64,000 bases of DNA from Kofleriaceae bacterium (lineage in GTDB: Bacteria; Myxococcota_A; Polyangia; Haliangiales; Haliangiaceae). The translations under genes were made by a program, and so were the position numbers. The stretch spans positions 1 to 64,000 of the forward strand of contig JAGPCY010000024.1 of the NCBI GenBank assembly GCA_018057825.1, written 5' to 3'. Positions 42,817 through 51,981 of the stretch are shown in pieces. Positions within the stretch are counted from its first letter, which is position 1. Every line of letters begins with the position of its first letter. Below the pieces are notes generated by a model, which was not told the origin of the DNA, made no database searches, and saw only the letters and a program-made list of their open reading frames with translations.

Positions 42817-43779
42817 TCAGCCGCCCTGGAGCTTGGCGGCGATCGTGAAGCGCATCTTCTGGGCGATCGACTTGTTGGTCGCCTCGGCCGGCCCCGCCGA
42901 CTTCGAGAACGCCTCGAAGTCCTTGTCGGCCGCCTTGAGGTCGCCCTTGTTCATCAGGGACTGGCCGCGCATGAAGCGGGCGATGTGCTTGTCCTTGCTC
43001 GCGTCGATCGCCGACGAGAACGCCTCGATCGCCTTGGCGTCGTCGCGCTTGTCGAAGTACGACATGCCGAGCAGGTAGAACAGCTCGGCCTTGTCGACCT
43101 GCCCGGGCACGTGCTCGACGCCCTGGGTCAGCACCTGGATCGCCAGATCGGGGTAGTCCCACTTGCGGTACAGCTCGCCCAGACCGACGTAGGGCGCCCA
43201 CTCGCGCGGGTTGGCGACGATGGCCTTGGAGAACGCCTCGGCGGCCTCGCGCGGTCGCCCGGTGGCGCGGTAGATCTTGGCGAGGTAGGCGTGCTCGAAG
43301 TACAGGTTGGGGTTCAGCTTGACCGCCTCGTTCAGGTACTTCTCGGCGTTCTCGAAGTTGATCGTCGAGTAGTCGATCTGGACCTCGGTCGGCTTCTTCT
43401 TCTGAAGCTTGGCGGCGTCATCGGTGGCCTGGGCGACCGCCTCCTCGTAGAGGCTGACGCCGTACATCATCTGGTACATAACGTTGTCGGCCTTGAGCTT
43501 CACCGCCTCGGCGTAGGCCTCGGCGGCCTTGTCGAACTGCTTTTTGCCGCGGTAGGCCTCGCCGAGCATGTAGTGCGCGTAGTGGTGGCCGCGGTAGGCC
43601 GCCACCGCCTCCTTGAGCTCGGTGATCGCGGTGTCGAACTGCTTGGCCGACAGCGCCCGCGCGCCGGCGTTGGCGCGCTCGATCGCCTCTTTGCGGCTCT
43701 TGTCCGGGCAGCCGGTGAGAGCCAACAAGGCGAGGAGGATCGACAGCGGAGCGAGGGAGAAGCGGAACGAGCGCAGCAT
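42817..43779 (-). CDS. TPR lipoprotein in Glt-like cluster
   Basis: 320 residues from the ATG with GGAGG 6 bases upstream. The longer upstream reading is Arg-rich and non-genic. Lipobox LALTGC (about Cys24). The body is TPR helices: LSAKQFDTAITELKEAVAAY, HYMLGEAYRGKKQFDKAAEAY, ATGRPREAAEAFSKAIVANP and LFYLLGMSYFDKRDDAKAIEAF (each shown in part). Probably anchored to the outer membrane on the periplasmic side, a scaffold for the envelope machine. It occupies the place between GltG- and GltI-like genes where Myxococcus has GltH, but GltH is a barrel protein and this one is not. Confidence 0.82.
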   Translation of the reverse strand: MLRSFRFSLAPLSILLALLALTGCPDKSRKEAIERANAGARALSAKQFDTAITELKEAVAAYRGHHYAHYMLGEAYRGKKQFDKAAEAYAEAVKLKADNVMYQMMYGVSLYEEAVAQATDDAAKLQKKKPTEVQIDYSTINFENAEKYLNEAVKLNPNLYFEHAYLAKIYRATGRPREAAEAFSKAIVANPREWAPYVGLGELYRKWDYPDLAIQVLTQGVEHVPGQVDKAELFYLLGMSYFDKRDDAKAIEAFSSAIDASKDKHIARFMRGQSLMNKGDLKAADKDFEAFSKSAGPAEATNKSIAQKMRFTIAAKLQGG

Positions 43780-44027
43780 CGGGAGCCTCCAGGCGCGCCT
43801 GGCGCGCCGACGACGAAGCGAACCGTAGACCGGCGATCGCAGCGACTCAAGCGGCGGCCCGCCGAAAAGACGGCCGGGCTTCTCGACGACGCCCCTCGAC
43901 GGTGCCCCTCGACGGCGAACGGGCCCGACCGCGGCGCCCACCGCCGAAAACCGCGACGGCGCCGCGTGGGCGCCGTCCTTCCGATCCACTCGAGGAGCTC
44001 GAGGTGCTCTCGAGGAGCTCGCGCCGC

Positions 44028-46325
44028 TCAGCCGCCGGTCGGCCGGAAGTTGAACGGGTAGTTGACCTGCACGCCACCGCCGCCCTTCGGCTTCGGGAAC
44101 TCGATGCCCTTGATGACCGAGGCCACGCAGCTCGCGACCTCGCCGTTGACGCCCGAGGCGTTGGCGGTGGTCACCGTGCCGTTGGGGCTGATGAAGAACT
44201 GGGTGTTGACCGTACCCTCGAGACCCGGCGAGGCCAGGAGCTGCTTCTCGTAGCAGTACGTGATCTTCTGGATGTTGCGCTTGATGTAGCGGCGGATGAT
44301 CGCCTTGTCGAGGTCGCCGACCGACTGCGGCTGGCCGATGCGCACCGACGGGACCGCCGACTGCCGGCCGCGCATACCGCCGCGACCCGAGCCGATGCCG
44401 TAGCCCGAGCCGGTGCCCGAGCCGTGACCGATGGTGCCGAAGCGACCGGTGCCGATGGTGCCCCAGCCGGTGCCGCCGCCGCCCGGGCCGAAGCCCGACC
44501 GACCGAAGCCGAAGCCGCCCGCCATCTCACCCGCCTCGTTGCCGAGGAGGCCACCCTGGATGTCCATGTCGTCGAAGCCGCTCGAGATGTCACCGGTGCC
44601 GGTGATCGAGGCGAAGGTGCCGCCCTGCTGGAACACCGCGGAGCCGAGGACGCCAGCGGTGCGGGCCTGCTCCAGGGCCTGAGTCCGGGCGAGTTGCTCC
44701 TGGTCGGCGTTGCGCTTCATCTTGTACTGGCCCTCGGCGCGATCCGAGTCCTTCTTGCCCATCTTGCCCTCCTCCATGATCATCGCGGTACCGGTGCCGC
44801 CCGACTCCTCGTCGCCGGTCTCCTCGGTCTCCTCGGGCTCGGGCGGGGGCGGATCCTCGACCGACTCGGTCTTGGCCGACGACGACGACGACTCCGACAG
44901 GGACATGTCGGTCGGCGCGCCTTCCTGGTTTGGATCGATGTAGCCGAGGGCGAACACGAAGGCGAAGTGCAGGACCGCGGAGCCGGCGAAGAACGCCAGC
45001 ACCTGGGCCTCGAGGCCGGCGAACAGCGGCACCGGCTGGCGCTTGGGTTGCGGCACCGAGGTCACCAGGTAGGTGGTGGCGCCGGCCTTGACCCGGATCC
45101 GGGCCTTCTGCGGGATCGAGACCTCGAGGCCACCGGCGGCGGTCGTCGACGGCCGGGCCCGCCCCTGGGCCTGCAGGTCGGCCAGGGACATCGACTGCCC
45201 GTCGGACTGCATCTCGCCGTCCATGCCGGGCAGGAAGTTGAAGACGAAGTCCTCCGCCGGGTTCGACGACGGCGCCACCAGCGGGAAGGCCCCGGCCGGC
45301 GCGTCGGTGGTCGGGTACTCACACTCGGGGCTCTGGCCGATGCGGAAGTACGGGTTCGACTGCTGCTCCTCGCGCTTGCGCAGCAGGCCCGCGGCGATCA
45401 GCGCCAGGCCGATCGGCAGCCCCGCGAACATCATCACGTCGTTCTCGATGCCGAGCTTCTGCGGCCGGAACGCCCACGACGGCCGCTTCTGGACGTCGAC
45501 CCACTCCTTCTTCTTGGCGTGGTTGAACGAGGCGTTGTTGAAGCCGCGGGCGAAGCCGATGAGCGCGATCAAGAGCGCGAAGGCGCCGATGCCGAGCAGC
45601 GCCCACGTGGTCGGCGTGACCTTGCCACCGCGCGGGTTGATCGCGTGCTTGACCGTGACGACCGACCCGCCGAGCATCGCGGCGACCTCGACCGAGCGCG
45701 CGCCCGGGACGTCGACCTGATCCGCCATGAAGCCCGAGGCGCCGAAGGTCGGCGCGGCCTGGGGCGCGCTGTACATGCCGTAGGCCGGCGCGGCGGCCGG
45801 GGCCATCGGCGCCTGGGCCATCGGGACCGGCGGACGCGCGGCCATCGGGACCGGCGGCGCCTGCATCGGCGCCTGCATCGGCGTCGGCGGCGGCGCGGCC
45901 ATCGCGGCGGCGGCGGCCGGCGGAGCCGCCGGGCGTGGCGTCGAGGCGATCACCGCCTCGGCGGCCTCGGTCACCTGCGGCTGCACGCGGGTCGGGATGT
46001 CGTCCTCCTCCTCGGCGCCGCCGATCGAGACCTCGATGCGGGTCTCGCCGATCATGACGGTGTCACCCGACTGCAGCTTCGCCTTGTTGACCTTCTGGCC
46101 GTTGACGAAGGTGCCGGTCGTCGACGACAGGTCGATGATGCTCACGTCGCCGGGGCCCGTCACCTCGATGAGGGCGTGCATCCGGCTGACGTTCTTGTCG
46201 TCGAGGCGGAGGTGCGACGACGACAGCTTGCCGACCTTGATGACCGGCAGGGTGAGCTTCTCCTCGCGGAGGAACTCGTCGCCCTTGTACAAACGGAACG
46301 TCAGAGGAACTTTGCCACCGGCCAT
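44028..46325 (-). CDS. gltG: GltG/PglI-like protein: FHA, membrane helices, TonB-type C-terminal domain
   Basis: 765 residues. FHA domain at about 28-98 (VGKLSSSHLRL, VSRMHALIEV, STTGTFVNGQKV). A Pro/Ala/Met-rich linker follows, then hydrophobic helices near 238-260, 295-315 and 440-461. A Pro/Glu stretch (DPPPPEPEETEETGDE) and a Gly-rich part (GFGPGGGGTGWGTIGTG) lead to the C-terminal AgmX/PglI-type domain (about 680-765: IIRRYIKRNIQKITYCYEKQ, GTVNTQFFISPNG, CVASVIKGIEFPKP). This order (FHA in the cytoplasm, TonB-like tail in the periplasm) is that of GltG/PglI, which transmits force or signal across the envelope in gliding. The name rests on architecture and context. Confidence 0.85.
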   Translation of the reverse strand: MAGGKVPLTFRLYKGDEFLREEKLTLPVIKVGKLSSSHLRLDDKNVSRMHALIEVTGPGDVSIIDLSSTTGTFVNGQKVNKAKLQSGDTVMIGETRIEVSIGGAEEEDDIPTRVQPQVTEAAEAVIASTPRPAAPPAAAAAMAAPPPTPMQAPMQAPPVPMAARPPVPMAQAPMAPAAAPAYGMYSAPQAAPTFGASGFMADQVDVPGARSVEVAAMLGGSVVTVKHAINPRGGKVTPTTWALLGIGAFALLIALIGFARGFNNASFNHAKKKEWVDVQKRPSWAFRPQKLGIENDVMMFAGLPIGLALIAAGLLRKREEQQSNPYFRIGQSPECEYPTTDAPAGAFPLVAPSSNPAEDFVFNFLPGMDGEMQSDGQSMSLADLQAQGRARPSTTAAGGLEVSIPQKARIRVKAGATTYLVTSVPQPKRQPVPLFAGLEAQVLAFFAGSAVLHFAFVFALGYIDPNQEGAPTDMSLSESSSSSAKTESVEDPPPPEPEETEETGDEESGGTGTAMIMEEGKMGKKDSDRAEGQYKMKRNADQEQLARTQALEQARTAGVLGSAVFQQGGTFASITGTGDISSGFDDMDIQGGLLGNEAGEMAGGFGFGRSGFGPGGGGTGWGTIGTGRFGTIGHGSGTGSGYGIGSGRGGMRGRQSAVPSVRIGQPQSVGDLDKAIIRRYIKRNIQKITYCYEKQLLASPGLEGTVNTQFFISPNGTVTTANASGVNGEVASCVASVIKGIEFPKPKGGGGVQVNYPFNFRPTGG

Positions 46326-46423
46326 GGGGAATTCTCCGTTGCTGTCGGGCCCTCTGGCCTATGAAGGCCGAAGCGAGGGACGCGGTCACACGGCCGGGGC
46401 GCGCGAGCTGGCTTACGCCAGGC

Positions 46424-46675
46424 TCACAGGTCTTCGGCCGACTTGAGGATCTCGGCGATGAAGTCTTGGCGAATGCGGATGAGGCTGGAGTGCTTGGCGA
46501 AGTCGCGGGCGTCGACCTGGGTGCCCTCGGGCTTGATGAGGTCGCCCTCGATCGTGTCGCCCGAGAAGTCGTAGACCTTGACCTTGGCCTTGGGGTCCTT
46601 GTCCTTGGGCTGGGCCATGGCCGGAACGGCCAGGAGCGCCAGGGCGGAGAAGGCGGCGATGGTGCGAGCGATCAT
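46424..46675 (-). CDS. Small exported protein of the Glt-like cluster
   Basis: 83 residues from the ATG beginning MIARTIAAFSALALLAVP; the longer upstream reading has no gene features. Signal peptide cleaved near AMA-QPKD. The mature part of about 60 residues is KVKVYDFSGDTIEGDLIKP, then EGTQVDARDFAKHSSLIRIR and a final helix DFIAEILKSAEDL. Its position between GltE- and GltG-like genes corresponds to gltF in Myxococcus as I recall the order, but I cannot confirm homology. It probably works in the periplasm as a small subunit of the same machine. Confidence 0.75.
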   Translation of the reverse strand: MIARTIAAFSALALLAVPAMAQPKDKDPKAKVKVYDFSGDTIEGDLIKPEGTQVDARDFAKHSSLIRIRQDFIAEILKSAEDL

Positions 46676-46876
46676 AGTGACGACCCTTTCTGCTCGGTTG
46701 CTCGAGTCGGTCGGACTCGAGTCGAGGTCGGGGGTCACTCGCACCAGCATGTGGTCCGATGGACACCCCTCCTCCAACTCGGTTCCGTTTTTCTTTCGGG
46801 ATTCTACGAAACGTTGCGGGCGGGATCAGCAGCGTTGTTTGTGCATCCCAACCCGCTGAAATTCCTACCAGTCATT

Positions 46877-46901
46877 GCCCGGGGGAGGGATCTCCCCGGG
46901 C
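46877..46901 (-). terminator. GC-rich hairpin after the GltE-like gene
   Basis: Perfect 8-bp stem GCCCGGGG/CCCCGGGC with a 9-base loop, 11 bp past the stop on the minus strand. No U-run follows, so it is an attenuator or Rho-assisted terminator candidate at best. Confidence 0.45.
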
Positions 46902-46911
46902 GCCTGGCGGT

Positions 46912-48264
46912 TCACTGGCCGCCGGCGGGCGGCGCCGGCGCCGGCGCCGGGGTCGGCGCGGGCGGCGGCTGCATCGAGGCCTGCATCTTCATCGCCTCGT
47001 CGAGCTGCTTCACCAGCTTGTCGATGGCCTTGATGTTCTCCTGGGCCTCGTCCTTGTCGGCCTGGGCGGCCTCCTTCGACAGGAAGTCCTGGAAGAACTG
47101 GCGCCCGACCTTGGCGGTCGACTGCATCGCCTTCAGGTCGGACTCCTTGTTGGCCCGGAAGTCCTTGTACAAGACGCCGAGGTTGAAGTAGGCGTCGCCG
47201 CGCTTGGGCTCGAGGTCCTTGGCCTTCTTGTAGCTGGCCTCGGCGCCATCGAGGTCGCCGAGCCCGCGCTGGGCCACGCCGAGGCCGATCATCGCCTCGT
47301 AGTTCTTCGGCTGCTGCGCCAGCACCTTCTGGAAGGCGTCCTTGGCGATGTCGTAGCGGCGGGTGCCGAGCTGGATCAGGCCGACGTTCATGTGGGCCTC
47401 GGGCAGCTTCGGGTCGAGCTCGGCCGCGGCCTGAAACCGCGCCAGCGCGTCGGTCAGGTTGTTCTTCGACAGCGCCAGGAGCCCGAGCGCGTGCTGGAGC
47501 GGCGCGTACTTCGGGTTCTTCTTCTCGCCCTCCTCGAGGAGGAGCTTGGCCAGATCGAGGCGGTTGCGGTTCTTCTGCCGGCCTTCCATGTAGACCAGGC
47601 CGTAGACCGTGTAGGCGCGCACGTTGTCGTTGTCGACCGCCAGGGCGTTCGACAGCTTCTTGCGGGCGTCCTCCTCGAGGCGGCCCCAGGCCGCGGAGTC
47701 CTTGGTCCGGCGCATCTCGGCGAGGTTGAGCGAGGCCAGGTTGACGTAGGCCGCGGTCAGCTTCGGGGTGGCCTTGATCGCCGACTCCCAGTACTTGCGA
47801 GCGCCGTCGAGCTTGCCGGCCGCGAAGTACAGCTCACCGAGGTTCGAGATCGACGCGCCGTGGTTGGGCTTGACCTTGAGCGCCGCCTGGTAGGCGTCCT
47901 CGGCCTCCTTGGCCAGGCCGCAGTTGTGGTAGCTGCGGCCGACCATGTACTGGGCCTCGACCACGTCCTTGTGCGCGCGCGCCACCGCCGAGAACTGGTC
48001 GGCGGCGGAGCGGCAGCTCGACTCGTTCCAGCCCGCGGTCGCCGACTTGGTGTAGAAGTCCATCGCGCTGGCGTAGTCGTTCTTGGCGTCGGTCGACACC
48101 TGGCGGACGACGTCGGGCGCGTCGGGCTTGACGTTGGCGACGTCCGGCGGCGGGGGAACGTCCTTGGTACCGGCCTGGAGACCCGAGGACGGCTTCTGGG
48201 CACCGCCGCAGGCCACCAGGCCAACGGCGAGGAGAGAGCAACCGAGAATGTCACGTAGACGCAT
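46912..48264 (-). CDS. gltE: GltE/AglT-like TPR lipoprotein
   Basis: 450 residues; lipobox LVAC (Cys19, LAVGLVACGG). After a Pro/Asp-rich linker come about nine TPR units (VVEAQYMVGRSYHNCGLAKE, ASISNLGELYFAAGKLDGA, ALGLLALSKNNLTDALARF, EAMIGLGVAQRGLGDLDGA). It ends with a charged helix and a Pro/Ala tail. Length, lipoprotein nature and place after a GltD-like gene fit GltE/AglT, an outer-membrane lipoprotein of the Myxococcus gliding complex. The name is inferred from layout; a generic TPR lipoprotein is the alternative. Confidence 0.8.
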   Translation of the reverse strand: MRLRDILGCSLLAVGLVACGGAQKPSSGLQAGTKDVPPPPDVANVKPDAPDVVRQVSTDAKNDYASAMDFYTKSATAGWNESSCRSAADQFSAVARAHKDVVEAQYMVGRSYHNCGLAKEAEDAYQAALKVKPNHGASISNLGELYFAAGKLDGARKYWESAIKATPKLTAAYVNLASLNLAEMRRTKDSAAWGRLEEDARKKLSNALAVDNDNVRAYTVYGLVYMEGRQKNRNRLDLAKLLLEEGEKKNPKYAPLQHALGLLALSKNNLTDALARFQAAAELDPKLPEAHMNVGLIQLGTRRYDIAKDAFQKVLAQQPKNYEAMIGLGVAQRGLGDLDGAEASYKKAKDLEPKRGDAYFNLGVLYKDFRANKESDLKAMQSTAKVGRQFFQDFLSKEAAQADKDEAQENIKAIDKLVKQLDEAMKMQASMQPPPAPTPAPAPAPPAGGQ

Positions 48265-48317
48265 GGGCTAGCCTCGTTCGCAGAGATGCGCTGGGACGGT
48301 GGGGCTCGAGGGGCGGC

Positions 48318-51300
48318 CTACTCGAGGCGCTGCACCGGGGGCTCGACGTCGCGGACCTGGGCCTCGGCGTCGGGCTCGGCCCGCAGCTCGGCGGCGGTCG
48401 GGAACTCCTCGGGCTTGATCTGCCCGAGCTCGCGCTCGCACAGCTTCGACCAGCTCGAGAACCAGCCGAAGTCGGTCGAGGCCTTCAGGCAGCCGCCGAA
48501 GCCGGCGAGGGAGGCGGCCTCGAGGGGCTCGGCCTTCTCGGTCAGCGCGTCGCAGTAGATGTCGACCGCGTCCTCGAACTGCCGGATGTTAGTCGGGATC
48601 TCGGCGGTGAAGAGCGCGTCCGAGAAGTTCTGCGAGATCTGGCCGAAGCGCGCGGCCGCGGCGATCGCGTTGGCCGGCTCTTTGATCTTGAAGACCAGGT
48701 CCTGGTAGAGGCCCGAGGCCTTGCCGCCGACCTTCTGCTTCTCGGCGTACCACTCCTCGAAGCGCTTGAGCGACTTGGCGGCCTCGGCCTTGGTCCGGTC
48801 GGTGCCGTCGCCGAAGTTCAGGCCCTGCGGGAACTTGATCGCGAGGAACTTCTCGTAGTCGACCTCGGCCTGGTGGAACTTGGCCAGCGCGTAGTAGTAG
48901 CGCGCGAAGCGCTCATCGCCGCCGATCTTGCCGCCCTTGCTCTCGAACTCGCGGACCGCCGAGGCGAACGCGGCCATCGAGGCCTTGACGTCGGCCGGGG
49001 TGCGATCGACCACGGTCAGCTTGATCTTCGACTCCGGACCGCACTGGGTGCGGGTCGCGTCGCCCTTGCGGCGCTTGCTCTTGCCGCGCAGCGACACCGC
49101 GCGCTCACGGACGACCCGGATGCACGAGCCGTCCACGGTCTTCACCGGGCAGCTCTTCTCCCACAGGATCTGACCGATGCGGCCGTAGGCGACGATGACC
49201 TTGTCGGCCCCGCCCTTCTCGCCGTAGCGCTTCAGGTAGTCGCGGTAGTGGCTGACCACCTTGTCGAGGTCGCCACGCTTCTCGTAGATCGAGGCCAGGC
49301 TGAAGAACGCGTTGGCGGCGTCGGCCGGCTTCTTCGACGCGAACTTGGCGATGAAGTAGTTGGTGTTCTCGATCGCCTTCTCGTCGTCGCCGATGCCCTT
49401 GCGGTAGAACACCGCGTCGTTCATCAGGTTGTAGGCATCCTTCTGGCCGGCGTACTTGCGGGCGTACTCCTCGAACATCGTCGCGGCCTTGTCGTAGTAG
49501 GCGACCCGGCCGTAGACACCGCCCAGGCGGGCCAGGGCGTAGGCCGAGCGCTCGCTCTTGGGGAAGCGGTCGCGCAGCTCGGTGTAGGCCTCGATCGAGG
49601 TCGACAGCGAGCGGCCCTCCTCGAACATCACGCCGGCGTTGTACAGGACGACGTCGGCGTCCTTGGCCTCGGGGTTGGCGTTGAAGATGTCGAGGTAGAT
49701 CTTGCCGCACTCGACGTACTTGCTCAGCACGGTCGCCGCGCGGGCGTCCTTCTCACACTGCTCGGCGATCTTGCGCTTGGCCTTGTTCTGGATGTCGGCC
49801 ACGCGCTCGCCGAGGTCCGAGCGATCCTGATCCTCCTTGGCGGTCAGGAACTTCGGGTTGGCGGCGAAGTACTCCACCCACTTCAACATGTCGTTGTAGC
49901 GGTGGGTGATGATCAGGCTGTCGAGGACGGCGTTGGCCGAGTAGTACGCGGTCTCGTGACCCGCGTGGTTCTTGATGATGTCCTCGAACAGCGGCACCGC
50001 CTCGTCGTAGTGGTGGTACCGGCGATACATGTTCGCCTTGAGAAACTTCATCCCCACCAGCTCGTCGTCCTTCGGGTCCTTGATGTACTTGATGTAGATG
50101 TCGAAGGCGTCGAGCATCTTCTGCTCGCGCTCGGGGATCGGCTTGGCCTCGGGGATCTTGTCCGACTCCTCGCCGACCTCGACCGGATCGACCTTGACCC
50201 GCGGATCCACCGCCAGGGCGTTCTTCCAACCGAGGACCGCGGCGTAGGCCGACTCCTTCTGGAGCTTGGCGTCGGTCTTGGGGTTCTTGACCACGTTGGT
50301 GAACGAGATCGCGGCGTTCTCCCACAGCTCGGTCTTGAGCCGCGGGTTGGGCTCGTTGTCGGCCCGCGACCACAGGAGCTCGGAGTAGTAGTACTGGGTC
50401 TCGGCGTAGTCAGGCGCGTCGCCGAAGACGTTCAGGTAGACGTTGTAGAGCTTGTCGGCGTAGGCCAGGGTCTCGGGGTTCTTGGTCTTGATCGACTCGT
50501 TGTGCCAGGCGCGGGCCATCTCGCCCGACATCGCCGCGGCGTTGTCGTGGCACTCGCTGGCCTCGGCAGCCGGCAGCGCCTTCTGGTCGCGCAGCGCGCC
50601 GTACAGCTTGGTCAGGCGCTCGATCTCGGCGACCTTGCCGGCGTTGTCGGCGCCCGGCGTCGACAGCATCGCGTGGGCGATGTTGTACTGCCAGAGGCAG
50701 ACGTTCTTGTCCTTCGGCTGCTCCTTCATGAGCTGGCGGAAGGCGTAGATCGCCTTGTCGTTCTTGCCTTGCTCCAGGTAGAGGTCGGCGAGGATCGTGT
50801 ACATCGTGACGGCGTAGTCGGCGTCGACCTTCTGGAAGGTCGGCCAGGCCTTCTGCACCTGGCCGAAGTCGGCGTAGGCGCGGACGAAGTCCTTCTTCGA
50901 GGCCCGGTTCAGGGTCTCCTTCTTCTTCTCGCCGTTGGTGTCGCGGATGACCTGGAGGAACTGCTTGCCGGCGTTCTCGTGCTGCGCCAGGTTCAGGTAG
51001 ACCCAGCCGAGCATGTAGTTCGAGTAGTCGTAGACCGACGACTTCGGGAACTGCAGCACCTTCTGGTAGAAGGCCTCGGCGTTCGCCAGCTCGTTCTGGC
51101 CGAAGTAGTAGTCGGCGAAGGCCAGGTAGGCCTCAGGCACGTACTTCGACTGCGGGTAGTCGTCGAGGAGCGTCTTGTAGATCTGCCGCGCCTCCTTCAT
51201 GTACTTCGCCTGCTGGAGCGAGTACGCGAAGGCGAACAAGGCCGCGTCCATCTGCGGGAAGTTCCGGAACTTCGGATTGTCCGTGAGCTTCTTGTAGGTC

Positions 51301-51785
51301 ACCACCGCGTTGCGCAGCGAGGCCTCGGCCTTGGCCAGGTTGTCCTTGGCCAACGCCTGGAACTTGCTCTTCTCGCCGCCCTTGGCGCCGTCGGCCTTGA
51401 TCTGGGCCTCGGTGGACTTCAGACGGTGGTAGCGGTTGAGCTGGGCGTGGAGCTCAGCCAGGCGGTAGTAGTAGTCCGCCTTCTCGTTGACGTCCGAGTC
51501 CGGGGTCTCCTCGATCAGGCCCTCGTAGAGCTGGATCTGCTCCCGGCGGATCTCGCCGACCGCGCCCTGGATCTCCAGGACGTCGTCGGCGGTGATGGTC
51601 GGCCCCTTGGGCTTGCCATCGTCCTTGGCCGTCGAGGGCCGCACCCGGTCGGACAACTTGACGTCGACCTTGACCTGGGTGTTGCGCTTGTACTTCGTCT
51701 CCTCGGCCGCAGCCGGCGCCGCCAGGGCGCCGACGGTGGCGAGGGCGAGGAGCGTGGTGGTGTAGGAGCGGGTCGAACGTGCCAT
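48318..51785 (-). CDS. gltD: GltD/AgmU-like large periplasmic TPR protein
   Basis: 1155 residues from ATG (MARSTRSYTTTLLALATVGA), chosen for GAGGAA 6 bases upstream and a clear signal peptide ending AAPAAAEE. The mature protein is almost entirely TPR-like helices with long intervals (ADYYYRLAELHAQLNRYHRL, YVPEAYLAFADYYFGQNELA, SAYALARLGGVYGRVAYYDK). A few Cys residues are present. GltD/AgmU of Myxococcus is a periplasmic TPR protein of very similar length just upstream of GltE, the same order as here. It probably scaffolds the periplasmic part of the machine. Confidence 0.82.
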   Translation of the reverse strand: MARSTRSYTTTLLALATVGALAAPAAAEETKYKRNTQVKVDVKLSDRVRPSTAKDDGKPKGPTITADDVLEIQGAVGEIRREQIQLYEGLIEETPDSDVNEKADYYYRLAELHAQLNRYHRLKSTEAQIKADGAKGGEKSKFQALAKDNLAKAEASLRNAVVTYKKLTDNPKFRNFPQMDAALFAFAYSLQQAKYMKEARQIYKTLLDDYPQSKYVPEAYLAFADYYFGQNELANAEAFYQKVLQFPKSSVYDYSNYMLGWVYLNLAQHENAGKQFLQVIRDTNGEKKKETLNRASKKDFVRAYADFGQVQKAWPTFQKVDADYAVTMYTILADLYLEQGKNDKAIYAFRQLMKEQPKDKNVCLWQYNIAHAMLSTPGADNAGKVAEIERLTKLYGALRDQKALPAAEASECHDNAAAMSGEMARAWHNESIKTKNPETLAYADKLYNVYLNVFGDAPDYAETQYYYSELLWSRADNEPNPRLKTELWENAAISFTNVVKNPKTDAKLQKESAYAAVLGWKNALAVDPRVKVDPVEVGEESDKIPEAKPIPEREQKMLDAFDIYIKYIKDPKDDELVGMKFLKANMYRRYHHYDEAVPLFEDIIKNHAGHETAYYSANAVLDSLIITHRYNDMLKWVEYFAANPKFLTAKEDQDRSDLGERVADIQNKAKRKIAEQCEKDARAATVLSKYVECGKIYLDIFNANPEAKDADVVLYNAGVMFEEGRSLSTSIEAYTELRDRFPKSERSAYALARLGGVYGRVAYYDKAATMFEEYARKYAGQKDAYNLMNDAVFYRKGIGDDEKAIENTNYFIAKFASKKPADAANAFFSLASIYEKRGDLDKVVSHYRDYLKRYGEKGGADKVIVAYGRIGQILWEKSCPVKTVDGSCIRVVRERAVSLRGKSKRRKGDATRTQCGPESKIKLTVVDRTPADVKASMAAFASAVREFESKGGKIGGDERFARYYYALAKFHQAEVDYEKFLAIKFPQGLNFGDGTDRTKAEAAKSLKRFEEWYAEKQKVGGKASGLYQDLVFKIKEPANAIAAAARFGQISQNFSDALFTAEIPTNIRQFEDAVDIYCDALTEKAEPLEAASLAGFGGCLKASTDFGWFSSWSKLCERELGQIKPEEFPTAAELRAEPDAEAQVRDVEPPVQRLE

Positions 51786-51981
51786 CGTGGTTCCTCGGAG
51801 TGGGTCGCCGCCAGGGCGACTGGCCGATCTGCGGAGACGAAACGTAACGGATGCCACAGGGTTCCTGGAGAGGAACCCGCGGACCGGCGGGGGTTGCACG
51901 ATCCGCGGGTTGCGCGATCCGCGAGGGTGGCGGGGCCAGCGATCCCGGTGGGCCGCGGCGCCGGGACTCACCCGGGGGCGG

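Noticed and set aside
44028..46325. Nfs (spore coat) rather than Glt assignment for the cluster
   Set aside because: Not fully excluded, but the giant TPR protein downstream is, to my knowledge, a feature of Glt clusters and not of Nfs.
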